Positions 58,232-64,000 of a stretch of 64,000 nucleotides of DNA are shown here, piece by piece (within the stretch, counting starts at the first letter, position 1; every line of letters begins with the position of its first letter). The notes beneath the pieces are model-generated. The model searched no databases. It was not told the origin of the DNA and saw only the letters and a list, made by a program, of their open reading frames with translations. Location of the stretch: assembly GCF_022458985.1 (NCBI RefSeq), contig NC_061774.1, forward strand, positions 9,910,616 to 9,974,615, given 5' to 3'. The translations under genes were made by a program, and so were the position numbers. The stretch is from Mugil cephalus (lineage: Eukaryota > Chordata > Actinopteri > Mugiliformes > Mugilidae).

Positions 58232-61200
58232 TCACCACACTGTGTCACTCTCGTCATCTGACCCCCCTACTTCAAAATGAGGCTCTGGATCTTCGTGCAG
58301 TTTTTGGTTACTACAGGTCTGTAACCTGCATATGTTTGTGCATGTCAGACCATTTGACAGGCATGTGCAGCTCGGCATTGGGCATGAATGAACACACTTG
58401 AATGTCAATAGTTCCAAGACCACATCTGGTGCAGGCGGGGAGTGCATTCAATCTATGACCAGCTTGCCATCATCATCAGTCCATCCATGTCCAGTGGGGC
58501 TCGGCACCACTGGGTCAGCCTGCAGACAGCTGCTTGGTAGTTTGCTCGTTAAGCATGTATATAGAGGCAGTCTCTACAGGGTGGCAACTGGTGGGACTCA
58601 ACTTTTCCCCTTTTGGTGGTGAAAAGTTGATAGCGCAGTTGGTTGACCTCACCAGTGTTGCTTGTAGCAGCATACATGTGGCAGGTGACCAATTCGATTT
58701 TTTCAAACAGATCATCATTAATGTCCCATGATTGCCCCAGTCGACCTAAAGTCTCTTGGCAGATAGTGTCCTTTGTTGCCATCTTCAGGGCATTCAGCTT
58801 CCCTCGACCAGCAAATGCACTGACAGTATCACTGCTTTTGAGCCTGTGTTTGCTGCATCCAGTGCATGATGTAGTAGGCGAGTGTCAGCCTCTTCTTGTG
58901 TTGAGTACAGCTCTGATACTTCCTCACACTCATCATGTAGCAGGTTTCCTCACAGGTCATGTACAACACCTTGTCATGCAGCATTTCTCTATATCATGGG
59001 CGTCTCCACTCTTCTACCAGAAACTTGATGAGACTGGCCTTGTTTGAGGGACTGCAAAGGAATGTTCTCCACTGCTGTATGTGATGTCCACTTGTGAGGT
59101 TCTTGTACTGGAGAGTGATATCTCTATCCCGGTTTAGTCGTTCAGTGTTTTTGATCGAAATCTGGCGGTAGACATCAAAAAACACATCAATCCTTTCACT
59201 CTCTGCTCCCTCATGAAGAACATAGGTGAAGGTTGACTTTGCAATCTGTGCAAAGGTCTTGTTGTTGCCATTGAGTTTTTGGACCAGGCTCATCCCATCA
59301 ATGATAGCTGTAGATGGTGTTGGGATCTGTTCAGCAGGAGACGCATTCTTTTCCGGCTCTCTGGCAAGTGCAGCCTTGTTTTTTTTTCGCAGAGATCCAT
59401 CAGCATTTGCCAGTGGCCATGGCAGAGGACCCAGTGGGTGGGCAAGGGCATCTTTCATGTTCACCTTCCTGTGTTCAGCCACCAGGATCATGTGGCTGAA
59501 AAGGTTTCTATCTGCCTCAAGAACCACATCTTTTCCTTTCATAACATGAGATGTCTTTTTGCTGACCTTGGAGAATGTTTTCAGACTTTGCTTGGTCATC
59601 CTGTCATAGAATTTTGAAGAGGAGGTCTTATCTTACCTGGTTTGCTTAAAAACCTGGTAGGCCTCCTCCCCGATCTCATGAGCTCTCAAGAGATCCCTGG
59701 TTACATCAGGTGGAGCCAAGAAGCCAGTGGACAGGCTAACCAGATCAGACTCATCAGGGGACAAAGGATTGAGCCAGTTGTTCTCCATAACATCAATGAG
59801 AGACTGGACATCTGCCTCATCTTTTTGAATCCTTGGACCTTGTAGATCTGGATGGGATAGTTTGGACATGCTTTGGCCTGTCAGGTCTCTCAGCTGTCTG
59901 AGGTACATGCTTCTGTACTCAGCTGTTAAATAATATTTACTCGGAGTTCCTGGCTTCAAGCTGAACCCCTTTGTCCCTCCAGCGGTCTGGGTGTCTTTGT
60001 TCACCATTTCTTCTATGGCTTGGTCAACAGGGATTCGACCAAAAGGATTTGTGGAGGTCAGTTGAACTGAGAAGCCCCCATTTATACATCTGGGTGTGTG
60101 GTGGGAAGCTGACACATCTGGGTGTAGTAATATGGAAGGTACCGTGCATAATTCATTCTATCATATGCAAAACACCAGGGGATCATTGCACGAATACTTC
60201 CCAGGTGAAGCATCCAGTCTCCCTCTCTAGACGCTCGGATGAGCCCCAACAAGATTTCAACGATGTCCAAATAGGACATCCAGAAGGATGAGAGGCTGCC
60301 GTTTCCATCTCTGAGGAACTTGCGGTACACTTCAAACAGTTCCATGATGCGTGTGCAAGAGCTGCTGTGGAGAACCTCCTTCAAAGTGTCTTGGGAGACG
60401 TTGTTCCCAAGACAGTCAGTTGTTTTCAGCGTCTATTCCAGGTGAACCAGGTCATTCATGTCAGTTGCCTCCAACCAAGACAGGAACCCATTCCATGTCA
60501 GTCGCATGAGAGCCTCATACAGGAGCTTGTGTATCCATAACACCGGAAACTGAGCCTTCTGCAACCACACCAGACTCAATGCTGAGGTCTCGGAGTCCAG
60601 CATCTTGGAAACATTTTCCAATATTGCCATCAGTATGCAGATGGTGTGGAATACCCCAAGCCTTGATGTTCTGAAACTTGTTGTGATGTTTCCATGTGAT
60701 CTCAGCAGCCTTCACATACAGGGCTTGGTCACATACACAGACAATCTCTTTTAGGCTTAAATCTTGCATGATGCTCAGTGACTGGTTGAGCACTTCATTG
60801 ACCGTAGACATTTGTGTTGCTGGAACATTGATGGTAGGCAGGTAGCCTACATTGTCAGGGATGACAATTATGTCGCCTCGAGTCAGGATGTTGAAGCCAG
60901 TCCAACTGCTGACTGACTGGTGTTCTTGTTTCTGGCAAGATGAGTATTGGCAGCAGTATCAACATGTGTACTTTTGCTTTGTGGTGGCCCCACTCATTGT
61001 CCGGCATTGTAAGTTGGCAGCATTGGCAGGGGTGCATCAATTCTTCATTTCTTTGTTTTGGCAACACTGGCCATGGGTTGGACAGGAACTTGGTTAACTC
61101 GCTTTGCTTGCACAGCAATCCCATTGACTCTATGAGATGTTCCCTCACCACTGATGGTTTCTTCCAGACAATCAATATTGTCCCAGGCTAAAGTTGTAAA

Positions 61201-61683
61201 TATTCTTGGATGGATGTTACCTGGTAAGGCCATATCTCTCCCTGATGACGAGAGCTTCTGAAAACACAAGGCAGTGTAAATCTCTGCCATCTGGGAATAG
61301 GATACACTGTGCCCAAGTCGGTTGAGGATGTTTATCAACTCCACACTGCCTGTTAATGACGTGACACTGAATGGCAGAACAATGTGCTTAGAAGGCTTGA
61401 TTTTTCCACATGTAACTGCATATACTACGTCTTGGCCAAATGATTGCAGAAGTCGCTTAACTCTCTGGGCTGCATGAACAGGATGATTAGAGCCTGTGAG
61501 TAGATAGCACAGGAACACAGCGAGAGATGCTGGAATGGTCGGACACTGTTTCTGGTTTGACCTCAGGTGGCCAGGCATTCGGTGGTTATATGCCAGGACA
61601 GTCAACACATGAATGCATGTCTTTTGGTTGTAAGACAAAAGAGAATTTATGCGAAAGTGACATGATGTGTGTGAAAGTGACAA
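58232..61683 (-). pseudogene. protein of the long-inverted-repeat element, frameshifted
   Basis: Successive minus-strand frames, in order: 61045-61683 (HRMPGHLRSN, SGEGTSHRVNGIAVQ), about 60515-60890 (VCVCDQALYVKAAEITW, FQDAGLRDL, AEGSVSG), 60433-60560 (HKLLYEALMRLTWNGFL), 60120-60384 (FAYDRMNYARYL), 59633-60085 (STNPFGRIPVDQAIE, NKDTQTAGGTKGFS), 58994-59599 (EADRNLFSHM, HPLGPLPWPLANADGSL, RIDVFFDVYR) and 58232-58782 (NQLRYQLFTTKRGKVES, LPPCRDCLYIHA, then a Cys-rich end SCPMPSCTCLSNGLTC). At least five frameshifts break it. I recall similar proteins as repeated, unnamed predictions in fish and invertebrate genomes, but cannot name the family. A transposase role is inferred from the inverted repeats. 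Confidence 0.7.
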
Positions 61684-61999
61684 GTAGCTTCATATGCTAC
61701 AGTTGTTAGCTGCAATTGGCTGCACTCTTCCGTGCAGGGGGAGGGGCGCACACCAAAGGCGAGCCGCCCGGGGTGGTGAAAGTGGTAAAAAATAAGCATT
61801 ATCTCTGTCCCCACCAACGACGCCGACACACTACTGACGCCGCTGAGCGTGCGAGTGCGCACACACACACACGGATGAGTTTCTCTCTCTTGTTCAATGA
61901 AGTTGGCGGTGATCAGAGTAATTTGTGATTATCGTTACAAGCAGCACGAATCACAACGTAAATGAATGCGGTTCCGTTTTACATTATTGTCAGAACGTT

Positions 62000-62218
62000 A
62001 ATTTATTAAAATCGAACATTATTATTTAGAGCTTGGAGGCTATAAAAATAATAGTCATTAAAGTAACCGGCTGGACTTAATTTTGCAGTGGGCTATATGG
62101 CCGTCAGCTGCGCTTGTGGAAAGCCCTGAATCTATCCACCACACCTTAAAAGCTGGTCCGTGAAAATATTGACAGACATTAAACCGGTCCATGGTGCAAA
62201 AAAGGTTGGGGACCGCTG
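62000..62218 (-). repeat. hAT end fragment
   Basis: Ends AAAGGTTGGGGACCGCTG, the inverted form of a hAT terminus widespread in vertebrates. No matching other end was found, so only a one-sided fragment is supported. It lies inside the long-inverted-repeat element. Confidence 0.5.
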
Positions 62219-62410
62219 GTGTACATTACAAATATATTTAGGATATACTCTGATTCCTGAATGCAAAATTTTGCTGCATCAAACATCATAATTTTCTAGC
62301 TAAAATTATGCTAGCAAGGCTAACGTTAGTGTAAGTTTTCAGTTCTTGCTAGATAGCCACTAAAACAGTCTTACACACTCCACAGTACTACATCTGAAGC
62401 AAATTATATA

Positions 62411-63136
62411 TACCGTATTTTCCGCACTATAAGGCGCACTGGATTATAAGGCGCACCTTCAATGAATGGCCTATTTTAAAACTTTGTTCATATATAAGGC
62501 GCACTGCATTATAAGGCGCACTGTCAGATTTTGAGAAAATTGGAGGTTTTTAGGTGCGCCTTATAGTGCGGAAAATACAGTAGTTTATCGGTTACGAGAG
62601 GAAGGGCAGCGGAGCGGTGTTATTTATCGCAGGAGAAAAAGCTCTTTGGCATCATCGCATTGAAGAGATGAATGACTGTGGCCATCTCGCTTTGTTCCTT
62701 CGGAAACTCTGTTTAGTCTTCTTTACTTGGCGCAGGTCATCTTGTTACTTCCTCCACTTCCACACCATTAATTCGTTAATGTTAAATTCTCTCACTGCTG
62801 CTCTATTCCCGTGTTCTACTGCGTGACTGATCGCCCCAGAGTTTAAACTCTGCGTCGTAAGCGTGTCTCTTAATAGGAGCCATTTTGGGGTCTTTACATA
62901 AACACACAAATGGAAATGAAACGGCACGCCTCACGCAGTCATATATCCCAGCATGCACCGCGCGCTTCTTCTTCTATGGGGAAAAAATGAAGTCGGCGGC
63001 TGCTTACTGTAGTTGCGAGACCTGTTGTGGCTCAATATTGGTCCATATATAAGGCGCACCGGATTATAAGGCGCACTGTCAGCTTTTGAGAAAATTGGAG
63101 GTTTTTAGGTGCGCCTTATAGTGCGGAAAATACGGT
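62411..63136. mobile_element. TATAAGGCGCAC-family MITE, nested
   Basis: Left end TACCGTATTTTCCGCACTAT and its inverted copy at the right end (63117-63136) bound a 726-bp element. A further inverted end at about 62556-62581 and repeated GGATTATAAGGCGCAC blocks show a composite or partly deleted structure. No open frame of note. Confidence 0.8.
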
Positions 63137-63313
63137 AATTGAAGTGAATGTATGTGTTGATAGAATAATCATAGAAGTAAAACAAACCTTGCTTTGTTTG
63201 TTTTTGATTGTGATCATTGATAGAACAGCAGTGGTGGAGTGATATTTACCTGGGCTCTGCTTCTTTCTGTTGTGGTGGACTGGGGTTACTTCTAACCGGA
63301 GCACAGTATAATT

Positions 63314-64000
63314 CCAAATTTGACCTTTGACCTTCAAGTGACCTTGAATTTGACCTTGTATCTCAAAAATAACCCTGGAAATGAACTTCCCGCCCTTGTA
63401 AACATACAAAAAGAGGTATTACATGACCATCTGCGTTGTCACGATCAAAAGTTAAAAAATAGGTAAAGATGGACTCCGACGCCATCTTGAATTCTCACAA
63501 TGAAATTATATGGGCATGTTATATATTTTCTGAAACCTTATAGTCAGGTGAATGTTGTGGTACTTGTGTTTTGTGTTTCTGATGTTCCTATGTCCTACAG
63601 GAATAAAAGAAAGAACATAGTTTAGGCGTAAAATGTGAAAAAATGTATGCTTTTGATGGTTTGATGAGCTGCAGTGACCTCCATATTTATCAGACAGGTT
63701 CACAACTGGGTTTAAATGGAAGCTTAGAAGGTCCCCTTTAAAATGTTACCAAACACAATATTATTTAACATTGAGAAAAGTCCTAATCATGAGGGTAAAA
63801 CAGATCATGCACATGCGTCTAACACACAGTTTTCCTTAGGGGGTGGTTAACTTCATGAGCTGATCCAATATTTAGCTACTCACCTGGAAAGGCTATCATA
63901 CAAAAAAATTATCTACAGACATATATCTATCCAAAAAATATAGGTAGCCTTCGTCCCTTTGACTGATACCGAATAGTGAAATTTTGGGCTCTGGCCCATG
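63314..64000 (-). repeat. right long inverted repeat
   Basis: Inverse of 57438-57909 with about 200 extra bp (roughly 63735-63935). The copy reaches the last base of the window, so its true end may lie a few bases outside. Confidence 0.92.

Larger units (their letters stand above)
57438..64000 (-). mobile_element. large DNA transposon with long inverted repeats, unclassified
   Basis: The two ends are long inverted copies: 57438-57909 and 63314-64000, both starting CATGGGCCAGA and both containing GTATCAGTCAAAGGGACGAA. Between them a decayed protein of about 1,000 residues runs on the minus strand. The interior was invaded by a hAT end and a MITE. The right end coincides with the window end, so the target duplication is not visible. 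It sits 51 bp from the PLAAT exon, probably inside that gene's intron. Superfamily not recognised. Confidence 0.75.

Overview
This is a stretch of a vertebrate nuclear genome, almost certainly a teleost fish. Genes are split into short GT-AG exons. Intergenic DNA and introns carry fish-type repeats: a Tc1 element with the CACTGGCCACTTTATTAGGT end, the TATAAGGCGCAC MITE, piggyBac, hAT, RLE-type LINE and a class-I-like endogenous retrovirus. No bacterial-style operons, CRISPR arrays or phage modules are present.

Left third (about 1.9-17.1 kb, minus strand). A five-exon rom1/peripherin-family photoreceptor tetraspanin (348 codons) lies at 1.9-5.9 kb. A seven-exon coiled-coil gene that I do not recognise (892 codons, with a polyglutamine run) lies at 10.2-17.1 kb. 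Between them are a decayed Tc1 transposon and a stray fragment copied from rom1 exon 2.

Centre (19.6-36.2 kb, plus strand). A TATA-driven long noncoding RNA ends in an unmistakable MALAT1-type 3' module: U-rich motif, hairpin, U-rich motif, A-rich tract, then a mascRNA tRNA-like element. I call it malat1. Its 3' half has a recurring intron-like pattern of two or three G-runs followed by a pyrimidine tract and CAG. scyl1 (18 coding exons, 867 codons) follows directly. A 688-bp MITE ends only 93 bp before the scyl1 start codon, and a 1.8-kb hAT element sits in intron 5.

Right part (37-64 kb) is dominated by transposons: a candidate solo LTR, a 2.2-kb open RLE-type reverse-transcriptase ORF abutting an L1-like fragment, L2-like fragments, a decayed class-I-like retroviral gag-pol, and then a PLAAT/LRAT-family acyltransferase gene on the minus strand. 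The catalytic NCEHFV exon of that gene is split by a piggyBac element at a duplicated TTAA. Its last exon has a second, decayed copy. A 6.5-kb element with long inverted repeats starts 51 bp from its first visible exon. That element carries a decayed protein of about 1,000 residues that I cannot place in a named transposase family.

rom1, malat1-scyl1 and PLAAT genes all lie on human 11q12-q13, so the window looks like part of a conserved linkage block, with the right side heavily invaded by mobile DNA.
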